A stretch of DNA of 32,973 bases from Rhizobiaceae bacterium (GCA_023953775.1 JAMLJD010000050.1:1-32973); one strand, 5' to 3'; counted from the first letter of the stretch, positions 16,582 to 24,987 are shown. Made by a program: numbers and translations. The notes: generated by a model from the letters alone, not told the origin.

Positions 16582-16610
16582 CGAGGGGGCGGCGCTCGGC
16601 CGTCCCCTCG
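16582..16610 (+). promoter_or_regulatory. Strong intercistronic hairpin after the binding-protein gene
   Basis: An 11-bp stem (16582-16592 with 16600-16610; one G-U pair) and a 7-nt loop, starting 15 nt after the stop and not followed by a T run. By analogy with malE-malF-type operons it should stabilise the upstream binding-protein mRNA or attenuate read-through. Confidence 0.7.
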
Positions 16611-16683
16611 ACGTTCCTGCCCACTCCGCGCGTCCAGCCTCGCGCGAGCCGGGATATCATGCAGCTCTGGGAGGAGCGGAGTT

Positions 16684-17589
16684 TTGACGACTTTGACAAT
16701 GTCCAGGCTCGATCCCGGTTCGCGGGCCGCGCGGCGGGGAATGAGCGATCTTTCCATCCGCAACCTGTTCATCATACCGACGATCCTGTTCCTGATCGTC
16801 TTCAACATCTTCCCGCTGCTCTATTCGCTGGGCTACTCGTTCACCGATTTCCGCGCGTCATCCAACGCGCCGGCCAATTTCGTAGGCCTCGACAATTACC
16901 GGACGCTGCTCAACGACCCCTTCATCTGGTCCAATTTCGCGATCACGGCGAAATACGTCATCGTGTCGGTGACCGGCCAGGTGATCGTCGGCTTCGGCGT
17001 CGCCATGCTGCTCAACCGCGACATCCCGTTCAAGGGCCTGATCACGACGCTGCTCCTGCTGCCGATGATGCTGTCGATGGCGGTCGTCGGTCTGTTCTGG
17101 AAGCTTCTCTATGATCCTTCCTTCGGCATCATCAACTATGCGCTCGGCCTCGGTCGGTTCGAATGGCTGTCCGATCCCGACATGGCGCTCTACGCGGTGG
17201 CGATCACCGACATCTGGATGTGGTCGCCCTTCGTCATGCTGTTGTCGCTGGCCGGCCTTTCGGCGGTGCCGAAGCATCTGTACGAGGCGGCGGCGATCGA
17301 CCGCGCCGGCCCGCTCTACACCTTCTTCCGCATCACGCTTCCGCTGGTCGCGCCGATCCTCATGATCGCGATCATCTTCCGCACCATGGAGGCCTTCAAG
17401 ACCTTCGATCTGGCCTACATCCTGACCAGCCAGCCGACCACCGAGGTGATCTCGATCCGGCTCTACAAGATGGCCTTCCAGGAATGGCAGACGGGGCTGA
17501 GCTGCGCGCTGGCCTACATCGTCCTCATCATGGTGATCGCCATCACCAACATCTACGTCAAATACCTGAACAAGGTGAAGGAGCGCTGA
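16684..17589 (+). CDS. ABC sugar transporter permease 1 (MalF/UgpA-like)
   Basis: A 301-aa inner-membrane permease with six predicted membrane helices, from NLFIIPTILFLIVFNIFPLLYS to LAYIVLIMVIAITNIYVKYL. The cytoplasmic coupling loop EAAAIDRAGPLYTFFRITLPLVAP is the EAA motif that docks on the ATPase. The start is taken as TTG 16684 because GAGGAG lies 7 nt upstream; ATG 16699 in frame is possible. The next permease starts 1 nt after its stop. It forms a heterodimer with permease 2. Confidence 0.93.
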   Translation: MTTLTMSRLDPGSRAARRGMSDLSIRNLFIIPTILFLIVFNIFPLLYSLGYSFTDFRASSNAPANFVGLDNYRTLLNDPFIWSNFAITAKYVIVSVTGQVIVGFGVAMLLNRDIPFKGLITTLLLLPMMLSMAVVGLFWKLLYDPSFGIINYALGLGRFEWLSDPDMALYAVAITDIWMWSPFVMLLSLAGLSAVPKHLYEAAAIDRAGPLYTFFRITLPLVAPILMIAIIFRTMEAFKTFDLAYILTSQPTTEVISIRLYKMAFQEWQTGLSCALAYIVLIMVIAITNIYVKYLNKVKER

Positions 17590-17590
17590 G

Positions 17591-18550
17591 ATGGCTGCTG
17601 TTCAGACAGGCGGCGAGCGGGCGCTCAACAAGGTCGCGATCGTTTCCGTCCTCGTGGTGACGATCATCTTCCTGGCACCGATCTACTGGATCGTCTCGAC
17701 CTCGTTCAAGCCGCGCAACCTGGCGACGACGATTCCGCCGACGGTCATGTTCGAGCCGGAGATATCGCCCTTCGTCAAGCTCGTGCTGCGCCGCTCGCAG
17801 CTGCGCGAACAGCCGACGCCGGAGGAATATGCGGCAGCCCCCTGGTGGGAGCGCCTGGTCTTCGACGGCGGCGAGAAGATCGTCCGTGACGGCCGCGGCA
17901 ACGTCCAGCTCTCGGGCTATCCGAGCCGCTTCGTCAATTCGTTGATCATCGCCATCACCTCGACGGTGCTCGCCGTCGGCATGGGCACATTCACCGCCTA
18001 CGGCTTCTCGCGCTTCAAGGTGGCGGGCGAACAGGACTGGCTGTTCTTCATCCTGTCGACGCGCATGTTGCCACCCGTGGTGGTCGCGATCCCCATGTTC
18101 CTGATGTATCGCGTGGTCGGGCTCAACGACACCCATGTCGGTCTGATCATTCTCTACACCGCCTTCAATCTCTCTTTCTCGGTCTGGCTCATGAAGGGCT
18201 TCATCGACGAGATCCCGAGGGAATACGAGGAGGCGGCGCTCGTCGACGGCTACACGCGCATGGAGGCCTTCTTCAAGGTCGTCCTGCCCGAGGCCGCGAC
18301 CGGCATCGCGGCGACGGCGGTGTTCTGCTTCATAACCGCGTGGAACGAATACGCCTTCGCCCTGATCATGACGCGGCGCGACGCCCAGACGGCTCCGCCG
18401 TTCATTCCGAGCCAGGTCGGTTCCGGCCTGCCGGACTGGACGGTGATCGCCGCCGGAACATTCCTGTTCCTGCTGCCCGTCGCAATCTTCACCTTCCTCC
18501 TGCGCAACCATCTTCTGCGCGGCATGAGCTTCGGAGCGATCCGCAAATGA
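17591..18550 (+). CDS. ABC sugar transporter permease 2 (MalG/UgpE-like) with enlarged periplasmic loop
   Basis: A 319-aa inner-membrane permease. The first helix is VAIVSVLVVTIIFLAPIYWIV, and the EAA coupling loop is EYEEAALVDGYTRMEAFFKVVLPEA. Between helix 1 and SLIIAITSTVLAVG lies a periplasmic segment (about residues 50-115) that is roughly 30-40 residues longer than in ordinary MalG/UgpE proteins. It is rich in charged residues and Trp (AAPWWERLVFDGGEK). It could contact the binding protein or the small membrane protein encoded next. Its stop overlaps the following ATG (ATGA, 18547-18550). Confidence 0.93.
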   Translation: MAAVQTGGERALNKVAIVSVLVVTIIFLAPIYWIVSTSFKPRNLATTIPPTVMFEPEISPFVKLVLRRSQLREQPTPEEYAAAPWWERLVFDGGEKIVRDGRGNVQLSGYPSRFVNSLIIAITSTVLAVGMGTFTAYGFSRFKVAGEQDWLFFILSTRMLPPVVVAIPMFLMYRVVGLNDTHVGLIILYTAFNLSFSVWLMKGFIDEIPREYEEAALVDGYTRMEAFFKVVLPEAATGIAATAVFCFITAWNEYAFALIMTRRDAQTAPPFIPSQVGSGLPDWTVIAAGTFLFLLPVAIFTFLLRNHLLRGMSFGAIRK

Positions 18551-18777
18551 GTTTCCGAGATCTCAACCAGAAGTGGCTCCATCCCGCCGCCCAGGCGCTG
18601 ATGATCTTCGGCATCGTCGCGCTGTGCCAGCCCTGGAGTTTCTTCCTCCATCGCTACGGCGTGACGCTGATCCTGATCGGCCTCGTCGCCTTCATGATCA
18701 CCGGCAAGATCGGCCCGAGCGCCGGCCACGAGGACGACGTGTTCGACGTCTCGGACCATCACGAGGGCAAGGCATGA
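18547..18777 (+). CDS. Small two-helix membrane protein inside the ABC operon
   Basis: A 76-aa protein with two predicted membrane helices (ALMIFGIVALCQPWSFFL at about 18-35 and VTLILIGLVAFMITGKI at about 39-55) and an acidic, His-containing C-terminal tail (EDDVFDVSDHHEG). It overlaps both neighbours by 4 bp (ATGA at 18547 and 18774), so it is translated with the permease and ATPase; this argues strongly that it is real. Position and size recall GlpU of rhizobial glycerol importers (recalled, not checked), although the sequence does not look like the DUF2160 protein found there. It may be an accessory subunit of the transporter; function unknown. Confidence 0.85.
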   Translation: MSFRDLNQKWLHPAAQALMIFGIVALCQPWSFFLHRYGVTLILIGLVAFMITGKIGPSAGHEDDVFDVSDHHEGKA

Positions 18778-19883
18778 CCGAGATCCAGCTTCGCGGCGTC
18801 CAGAAATGGTTCGGCGCGGTCCAGGTGATCAAGGATCTCAACCTGACCATCGCGGATGGCGAGTTCATCGTCATGCTGGGCCAGTCGGGCTGTGGCAAGA
18901 CGACGACGCTGCGCGCCATCGCCGGGCTCGAGACCATCGACGAGGGCGACATCCTGATCGACGGCAAGCAGGTGAAGCACCTGAAATGCTCCGACCGCGA
19001 CATTGCCATGGTGTTCCAGTCCTTCTCGCTCTATCCGCACATGACGGTCTACGAGAACATCGCCTTTCCGCTCCGCGCCACGCGCATGGACAAGTCCGAA
19101 CTCGACGCCGCGGTGCGCGAGATCGCGCGCGTGCTGCGGATCTCCGATCTGCTCGACCGCAAGCCGTCGGCGCTCTCCGGCGGCGACATGCAGCGGGTCG
19201 CGATCGGCCGCGCCCTCGTGCGCAAGCCGAAGGCCATGCTGATGGACGAGCCGATCGGCGCGCTCGACGCCAAGCTGCGCGAGGAGATGCGGGCAGAGAT
19301 CAAGCGACTGCACATGAAGCAGGGCTCGACCACGATCTACGTTACCCACGACCAGGTCGAGGCGATGAGCCTGGCCGACCGCATCGTGGTGATGCATGAA
19401 GGCGTCCTGCAGCAGGTCGGCAGTCCGACCGACGTCTATTCGAAGCCGGAGAACCTTTTCGTGGCGCAGTTCGTCGGCAGCCCGGTCATGAACGTGGCCG
19501 ACGTGTCCGTCTCGGCCAATGGCGGCGGCGCCAGCGTGACCGTGGATGGTGCCAGCGACGGATTCGCGTTCCCGGCCGATCTCCTGCCGAAGCTCGACCA
19601 GGCCGGCGGCAAGGCCGATGCCATCACGCTGGGCGTCCGCCCCGAGGGCATTCATGTCGAGCACCAGGCGGCCGACGGCTATCTGCCGGTCGAGGCGCAT
19701 ATCATCGAACCGCTGGGCTCCTACGATATCGTCGACCTGCAGGTCGGCTCGCTGATGCTGCGCGCGCGCACCAGAAGCGGCTACGTCGGGAAGCCGGGCG
19801 AGAAGTTGTGGGCGCGGATCGATCCCGCGCAGGCGCATTTCTTCAACACCGAGGACGGCCGGTCGCTGGGCGTGGCTCTCTGA
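18774..19883 (+). CDS. ABC transporter ATPase 1 (CUT1-like, LSGGD signature)
   Basis: A 369-aa ATPase. Walker A is GQSGCGKT (36-43), the Q-loop is in FQSFSLYP, the signature is LSGGDMQR (134-141), Walker B is AMLMDEP, and the switch His is in THDQ. A C-terminal TOBE/regulatory domain (about 240-369) is typical of MalK/UgpC. The signature has Asp where LSGGQ is usual, and Walker A has Gln where Pro is usual. It pairs with a second, different ATPase encoded 47 nt downstream, so the motor is probably a heterodimer. Confidence 0.94.
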   Translation: MTEIQLRGVQKWFGAVQVIKDLNLTIADGEFIVMLGQSGCGKTTTLRAIAGLETIDEGDILIDGKQVKHLKCSDRDIAMVFQSFSLYPHMTVYENIAFPLRATRMDKSELDAAVREIARVLRISDLLDRKPSALSGGDMQRVAIGRALVRKPKAMLMDEPIGALDAKLREEMRAEIKRLHMKQGSTTIYVTHDQVEAMSLADRIVVMHEGVLQQVGSPTDVYSKPENLFVAQFVGSPVMNVADVSVSANGGGASVTVDGASDGFAFPADLLPKLDQAGGKADAITLGVRPEGIHVEHQAADGYLPVEAHIIEPLGSYDIVDLQVGSLMLRARTRSGYVGKPGEKLWARIDPAQAHFFNTEDGRSLGVAL

Positions 19884-19930
19884 CGGCGCTGCACGCGCCA
19901 GACCTCTGATTCCGGGACGAGACGATTTAG

Positions 19931-21019
19931 ATGGCCCATATCGAACTCAAGAACATCACCAAGAAATACGGTTCGACCACCGCGCTTCGCGATCTCGACC
20001 TCGACATCGCCGACGGCGAGTTCTTCGTGCTTCTGGGCGAGACCGGCGCCGGCAAGACCACCACGCTGCGCATCATCGCCGGCCTCGAAAAGCCGACCCA
20101 GGGACAGGTGTTCATCGACGGCGAGGATGTCGCCGACTGGGGTGCCGCCGAGCGCGATGTCGCGCTTGTTCTTCAGCAATATTCGCTCTATCCGCGCTAC
20201 ACGGTCCGCGAGAATCTCGAATTTCCGTTGAAGTCGAAGATCAGGCGGGTCGCACCGGACGAGATCCGGGAGCGCGTGGCGCGCGCGGCGAAGACGCTGC
20301 GCATCGAGCACCTTCTCGACCGCAAGACGGACCGGCTTTCCGGCGGCGAAATGCAGCGCGTCTCGATCGGCCGGGCGATCGTCCGCAAGCCGCGCGTCTT
20401 CCTGATGGACGAGCCGCTGTCGGCACTCGACGCAAAGCTGCGCGAGAGCCTGCGCACCGAACTGAAGAACCTGCAGATGGAACTCGGCGCGACCTTCCTG
20501 TTCGTCACCCACGACCAGATCGAGGCGATGTCGATGGGCGACAAGATCGGCGTCCTCGACAAGGGCAGGCTGGTGCAGACCGGGACGCCGCACGAGGTCT
20601 ACAACCGGCCGCGCAACACATTCGTGGCGCGGGCGGTCGGTTCGCCGCCGATGAACCTGCTCGATGGCAGCATCGTCGACGGCAAGGCGGTGATGGCCAA
20701 GGCGGATTTCGCGCTGCCCGTCGGCTCCGGCGTCGCGACCATGGCCAATGGCAGTGCAGGGCGGCCGCTGATCTTTGGCATCCGGCCCGAAGACCTCATC
20801 CTGGAAAGCGGCGCGCCCGCCGAGGCCACCGTTCACGACATCGAGGATCACGGCGTCGAGAAGATCCTGACCCTGCATGCCGGCGGCGCGACGGTGCGTG
20901 CGACCGTGGCGGCGACCCACAAGGTCCGGATCGAGGACACCGTCCGCTTCGGCTGGAACGACGACAAGGTCGTGCTCTTCGACCCGGCGAGCGGGCTCAA
21001 CCTCGCCGTGGAGCCCTGA
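19931..21019 (+). CDS. ABC transporter ATPase 2 (CUT1-like, LSGGE signature)
   Basis: A 362-aa ATPase with Walker A GETGAGKT, Q-loop LQQYSLYP, signature LSGGEMQR, Walker B RVFLMDEP and switch His in THDQ, plus a C-terminal TOBE-type domain. It differs clearly from ATPase 1 (GETGAGK versus GQSGCGK), so it is not a recent duplicate. It is the last gene of the transporter operon; the D-2-hydroxyacid dehydrogenase gene converges 27 nt away with no evident terminator between them. Confidence 0.94.
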   Translation: MAHIELKNITKKYGSTTALRDLDLDIADGEFFVLLGETGAGKTTTLRIIAGLEKPTQGQVFIDGEDVADWGAAERDVALVLQQYSLYPRYTVRENLEFPLKSKIRRVAPDEIRERVARAAKTLRIEHLLDRKTDRLSGGEMQRVSIGRAIVRKPRVFLMDEPLSALDAKLRESLRTELKNLQMELGATFLFVTHDQIEAMSMGDKIGVLDKGRLVQTGTPHEVYNRPRNTFVARAVGSPPMNLLDGSIVDGKAVMAKADFALPVGSGVATMANGSAGRPLIFGIRPEDLILESGAPAEATVHDIEDHGVEKILTLHAGGATVRATVAATHKVRIEDTVRFGWNDDKVVLFDPASGLNLAVEP

Positions 21020-21046
21020 CCTGCAACGACTTCGGCCGCTGCGCTT

Positions 21047-22042
21047 CTAAGGCTTGGGGAAACGCCGGCGGTAAGCTTCGATAACGTCCGGGTTGCGGAA
21101 ATTGAGCGGCACGTCGCCGGCCAGCACGCGCTGCGTTTCGCGGGCCGCCCCTTCGCCCATGCGGCGCATGCTTTCCTGCGTGATCCCCGCCAGGTGCGGT
21201 GTGAGAACGACATTGTCGAGGCCGAACAGGGGATCGGCCGGGTCGAGCGGCTGGCTCTCGAACACGTCGAGCGCGGCACCGCCGATCCGCCTTTCCCGCA
21301 GCGCGGCCGCGAGCGCCTGCTGATCGACGACGGGGCCGCGCGAGACGTTGATCAGAAGCGCATCGCGCTTCATCAGGCCAATGCGCTCCCGGTTGATGAG
21401 CCCCGTCGTCTCCGGCGTCAGCGGACAACACAGGACGACGACGTCGCTTTCGGCCATCAGGGTGTCGAGGTCGAGCGCCGTCACGCCCTCCGGCAGCGAA
21501 GACGGGCTGCGCGTGGTGGCGGAGACCGGCATCGAGAAACCGAAATGCGCGATGCGGTGAATGGCGCGGCCGACATTGCCCATGCCGACAATGCCCATGC
21601 GCAGGCCCGAAAGCTCGCGTGCCTCGTCCGCATGGGCGCGTCCCGCCGCCCAGCCGGTGCCGCGCAGATCCCGGTCGACGCGGCGAAAGCGGCGCAACAG
21701 GGCGAGCGCGGCGAAGATCGCATATTCCGCAACGGTCTGCGCGTTGACGGCGGGCACGTTGGCGACCAGCACGCCGGCCGCAGTCGCCGCCTCGACCGGG
21801 ATCATGTCGAGCCCCGCTCCATGCCGGATCGCGGCGCGCAGCCGCGGCGCACGGGCAAAGAATTCCGGCGGAATGGGCGCGCGCACGATCAGGATGTCGG
21901 CATCGAGGCCTTCTGCCAGAAAGGCGTCCGCGGTCGGTGCGCTGGCAACCACGAACGTGCCCGCCGTTTCCATCAGGGCCGCCGCCGCCGGATGGACCGG
22001 ATGTGTCGAGAAGATCAGGGGCCGGCGGTCGGCGGGCGTCAT
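21047..22042 (-). CDS. D-2-hydroxyacid dehydrogenase family protein (Gln at the catalytic Glu position)
   Basis: A 331-aa NAD(P)-dependent dehydrogenase of the phosphoglycerate/hydroxypyruvate reductase family. The Rossmann motif is GMGNVG (153-158). The catalytic Arg is R235 in NVSRGP and the catalytic His is H283 in TPHLAG. The catalytic Glu is expected 29 residues after the Arg, but that position is Q264 (VFESQP); E262 lies two residues earlier. Substrates in this family are D-2-hydroxy acids or 2-oxo acids such as glycerate/hydroxypyruvate. It is the last gene of the minus-strand operon, 11 nt after the GntR gene, and probably handles a 2-oxo acid from the pathway. Confidence 0.9.
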   Translation of the reverse strand: MTPADRRPLIFSTHPVHPAAAALMETAGTFVVASAPTADAFLAEGLDADILIVRAPIPPEFFARAPRLRAAIRHGAGLDMIPVEAATAAGVLVANVPAVNAQTVAEYAIFAALALLRRFRRVDRDLRGTGWAAGRAHADEARELSGLRMGIVGMGNVGRAIHRIAHFGFSMPVSATTRSPSSLPEGVTALDLDTLMAESDVVVLCCPLTPETTGLINRERIGLMKRDALLINVSRGPVVDQQALAAALRERRIGGAALDVFESQPLDPADPLFGLDNVVLTPHLAGITQESMRRMGEGAARETQRVLAGDVPLNFRNPDVIEAYRRRFPKP

Positions 22043-22053
22043 GGCGGCGGCTC

Positions 22054-22770
22054 TCAGGCCTTTTCCAGCGCGGCGTCGTCGCCGGTCTCGCCCGGTGCGC
22101 CGATAAGGCCCTTCCAGTAGCCTTCTGCGCCCTGGAGGTGCGCGCCCATCAATGCCTGGGCGAGGTTGCCGTCGCGCCGCAGCAGCGCCTCGTAGATCTG
22201 GATGTGCTCGGCGTGGGAGCGCCGGCTGCGTTCGGGGTCCTTGAAATAGATCGGCAGGCGCTGCTCGCCCATGACGTAATAGACGCTGCAGACCTTGTGA
22301 AAGACGCTGTTCTTGGTCGCGCGGACGATCTCCAGATGGAAATCCCGGTCCTCGCGGGATAGGCCTTCTCCCGCCGCCAGCCGGTCTTCGGACGCCTTGA
22401 GAATTTCGCGCAGGCGCTCGAAATTCTCCTCCGTGGCGCGCGTGCAGGCGAGTTCCGCGGCCTTGATCTCGTGGATCTTGCGCAACTCGACCGTCTCGTA
22501 GATCTGGATCGGGTCGAGCGGCAGCCCGGCCTTGGCGAACAGCGCCATCGCCTCGACGCTGGCCTGCCGCGTCGTCAGGTAGATGCCCGACTTCGCGCGT
22601 CGCTCGACGATCTGCATCGCCTCGAGGATGGCAAGCGCCTCGCGTACCTGGCCGCGGCTGACGGCAAAATGCTCGGCCAGCTCGCGTTCCGAGGGCGTGC
22701 GCCGGCTCGCGGTGTTGGAGAAGGCGTAGAGATAGGCCGCCAGATCGGGCAGGAGATTGTTCTCCTTCAT
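22054..22770 (-). CDS. GntR-family regulator with FCD ligand domain
   Basis: A 238-aa transcription factor. The N-terminal winged helix has PSERELAEHFAVSRGQVREALAILEA and the wing RAKSGIYL. The C-terminal helical FCD domain carries the usual metal/acid-ligand residues: Asp and His in DRDFHLEIV, His in HAEHIQIY and His in HLQGAEGY. The second of two adjacent ATGs is chosen because GGAGG is 6 nt upstream of it. The enolase-superfamily gene ends at 22773, just 2 nt upstream of this start. FCD regulators commonly bind TGGT-N3-ACCA sequences and respond to small organic acids; five such sites lie in this window, including one upstream of its own operon. It is most likely a repressor of the island. 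Confidence 0.93.
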   Translation of the reverse strand: MKENNLLPDLAAYLYAFSNTASRRTPSERELAEHFAVSRGQVREALAILEAMQIVERRAKSGIYLTTRQASVEAMALFAKAGLPLDPIQIYETVELRKIHEIKAAELACTRATEENFERLREILKASEDRLAAGEGLSREDRDFHLEIVRATKNSVFHKVCSVYYVMGEQRLPIYFKDPERSRRSHAEHIQIYEALLRRDGNLAQALMGAHLQGAEGYWKGLIGAPGETGDDAALEKA

Positions 22771-22772
22771 CA

Positions 22773-23942
22773 TCAGCCTCCGTGCGCGTGAGCCTCCAGG
22801 AAGGTCTCCGAAATGGTGAAGCCGAGCCCCGGCCGGTCGGGTATGTCGACCATCCCGTCGTTCGCCACGACTTTCTCTTCGATCAGGTCGTGGATCATCG
22901 GGTTCGCACCCAGTGAATATTCGATGACGAAACTGGCCGGCGACGCTGCGCATATATGCAAGCCGGCGAAGAAACAAGGCGCGCCGGCCCACAGATGTGG
23001 TGCGAAGCGAAGATTGAAGGCGCTGGCGAGGGCGCCGATCCGCATCGCCTCGGTGATCCCGCCGCAATAGGCCGGGTCGGGCTGGAAGATGTCCGCCGCC
23101 CGTCCCGTCGCCAGATCGCGGAAGGCGAACCGCGTCGCCTCCGATTCGCCCGTCGCGATGGGAATGGAACCGGCAGCGCGCACTTCGGCGAGACCCGGCT
23201 TGTCGTCCGCGATCACCGGTTCCTCGAACCAGGTGAGATCGCAATCGGCGACCAGATGCATGAAGCGCTTGGCGTCGGCCACGGTATAGGTTCCATGCGC
23301 ATCGACCATGATGCCGACATCCGGGCCAAGTGCTGCGCGTGCCGCCTTCACACGCGCGGCGGAGACGTGCGGGGCGCCGTCCATGGCGCCGACCCGCATC
23401 TTCACGGACTTGAAGCCGCCCGATGCGATATAGGATTTGAGCTGGTCGCCGATCGCGTCGGCCGGCGCCCAACCGCCTGACGCATAGGCAGGAAGCCGGT
23501 CGGCCTTGCGGCCCCCCAGCAACTGCCAGACCGGCTGCCCGAGCGACTTGCCGAGAATGTCCCACAGCGCGATGTCGACCGCGCTGATCGCCGCCACGGT
23601 CAATCCGCGCCGGGCAAGCGACGGCATCGCGTGGCCCGCCTCCGCCGCCGTCTCGTGCCGTACGCCGTTGTAGAGCATTTCCCATGTGCCGGTGATGTCG
23701 CCGGCATCGCGCCCGATCAGCAACGGGCCGATCTCGTGATTGAGAAGGTGAACCAGCGCGGCATAGGTGCCCGCGCTGCCGGCGGCATTCTTGCCTTCGC
23801 CCCAGCCGACAAGCCCGTCATCGGTCTCGATCCGCACGATCGCAGCGTCGAACGTGGTCAGCCGGCCGAAATCGCTGCGGTGCTGCCTTGACGCCTCGAT
23901 GGGGATCTTCACCCACCAGGCCTGAACGGTCTTGATGCGCAT
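22773..23942 (-). CDS. Enolase-superfamily acid-sugar dehydratase (mandelate racemase subgroup)
   Basis: A 389-aa TIM-barrel enzyme that should abstract the alpha proton of an acid sugar and eliminate water to a 2-keto-3-deoxy acid. Metal ligands are D214, E240 and E266, and the His-Asp dyad is H316 with D289. These have a constant offset of 19 from mandelate racemase D195, E221, E247, H297 and D270. The KxK motif of many members is KMR here (K181, R183), so the second base position is Arg. E341 supplies the acid on the last strand. The N-terminal capping domain is complete. It lies between the TIM-barrel isomerase and GntR genes in one operon. The stereochemistry of the acid sugar cannot be decided. 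Confidence 0.92.
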   Translation of the reverse strand: MRIKTVQAWWVKIPIEASRQHRSDFGRLTTFDAAIVRIETDDGLVGWGEGKNAAGSAGTYAALVHLLNHEIGPLLIGRDAGDITGTWEMLYNGVRHETAAEAGHAMPSLARRGLTVAAISAVDIALWDILGKSLGQPVWQLLGGRKADRLPAYASGGWAPADAIGDQLKSYIASGGFKSVKMRVGAMDGAPHVSAARVKAARAALGPDVGIMVDAHGTYTVADAKRFMHLVADCDLTWFEEPVIADDKPGLAEVRAAGSIPIATGESEATRFAFRDLATGRAADIFQPDPAYCGGITEAMRIGALASAFNLRFAPHLWAGAPCFFAGLHICAASPASFVIEYSLGANPMIHDLIEEKVVANDGMVDIPDRPGLGFTISETFLEAHAHGG

Positions 23943-23996
23943 CGGTGTCGCCTCATCGCCGTCCGCGCGGTGGCGCGGACGGCGTGGGTTGAAGGA

Positions 23997-24884
23997 TCAT
24001 TTCATCAACGGCAGGAGCGTTTCCGCCGTGATGCGCATCTGGTCGGTATAGAACTTCTCGGTAAGGACGCTCGAACCGTGATCCTGGATGAACTTGAGCT
24101 GTTCCGGCGAGATGTCGACCGGATTGCGCTCGACCATCTCGGGATAGCGGTTGGCCGGCGTGCGGTCGACCGGCGCAACGAACTCGTTGGTCAGCGCGCC
24201 ATCATAGCCGATGTCCTTGAGGATGCCGACGATCTTCTTCCAGTCGATCGTGCCGAGGCCTGCCGCGAAGCGGTTGTTGTCGGCGACATGGAAATCAAAG
24301 AGGCGCTTGCCCGCCTTGCGGATCGCCTCCTCGACGTCGAATTCCTCCATATGGATATGGTACGCGTCGAGGCAGACGCCGCATTCGGGGCTAACCGCGT
24401 CGGCGAGCGCCAGCGCCTGCTCTCCGCGGTTGAACAGATAGGTCTCGAACCGGTTGAGCGGCTCGACCGCCACGCGCACGCCGACCTTCTTGGCATGTGC
24501 GAAGCATTCGCGGGTGGCATCCACCACCCAGTTCCACTCCTCTTCCTCGGTGCCGTCGGGAATGACCTTGCCGACGGTCGCAGGCACCAGCGTGATGATC
24601 TCGCCGTCGAGCTCGCTCACCATCGTCAGCACGTCCTTCACGTACTGGACCGAACGTTCGCGCTGACCCTGATCCTTCGCTGCGAGGTTGCGCTCACCGA
24701 GCATCAGCGTCACCGCGCCCCAGCAGCGGATGCCGTGCTCCTTCAACAGCGCGCGCGTCTCGTTGACCTTGTACTGCTCGGGCTCTCCCGAAATCTCGAT
24801 CGACTCGTAGCCGAATTTCTTGATGCGCTTCAGCGTGGTCTCAAGCGGTTCCGCACGCATCCAGTTGTGCGTCGAAAGGTGCAT
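23997..24884 (-). CDS. Sugar (phosphate) isomerase/epimerase, TIM barrel
   Basis: A 295-aa xylose-isomerase-like TIM barrel of the AP-endonuclease-2 superfamily. Putative metal ligands are E141 (VEPLNRF), D173 (LDAYHIHME), H199 (FDFHVAD) and E234 (TNEFV), the Glu-Asp-His-Glu set of keto-3-epimerases. EPLNRFETYLFN resembles the D-tagatose 3-epimerase signature. ATG 24884 has AAGGAA upstream; the longer frame reaches into the promoter and is ignored. It is first in the minus-strand operon, preceded by GntR-type site 4. It likely epimerises or isomerises the imported sugar or a keto intermediate. Confidence 0.9.
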   Translation of the reverse strand: MHLSTHNWMRAEPLETTLKRIKKFGYESIEISGEPEQYKVNETRALLKEHGIRCWGAVTLMLGERNLAAKDQGQRERSVQYVKDVLTMVSELDGEIITLVPATVGKVIPDGTEEEEWNWVVDATRECFAHAKKVGVRVAVEPLNRFETYLFNRGEQALALADAVSPECGVCLDAYHIHMEEFDVEEAIRKAGKRLFDFHVADNNRFAAGLGTIDWKKIVGILKDIGYDGALTNEFVAPVDRTPANRYPEMVERNPVDISPEQLKFIQDHGSSVLTEKFYTDQMRITAETLLPLMK

Positions 24885-24970
24885 GGTCGTTCCTTCCCGG
24901 TTTTGTCTCCTCCACGCGGGCTCCCGACCACGCGCGATCCTCTTCCCGACCGCGAGCCAGTGTGACAAGC

Positions 24971-24987
24971 AACTGGTTCGACCAGAT
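24971..24987. promoter_or_regulatory. TGGT-N3-ACCA operator, site 4
   Basis: AACTGGTTCGACCAGAT with perfect CTGGT/ACCAG arms, 87 bp upstream of the minus-strand TIM-barrel ATG. It would control the operon that also encodes the GntR regulator, giving autoregulation. Confidence 0.78.
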
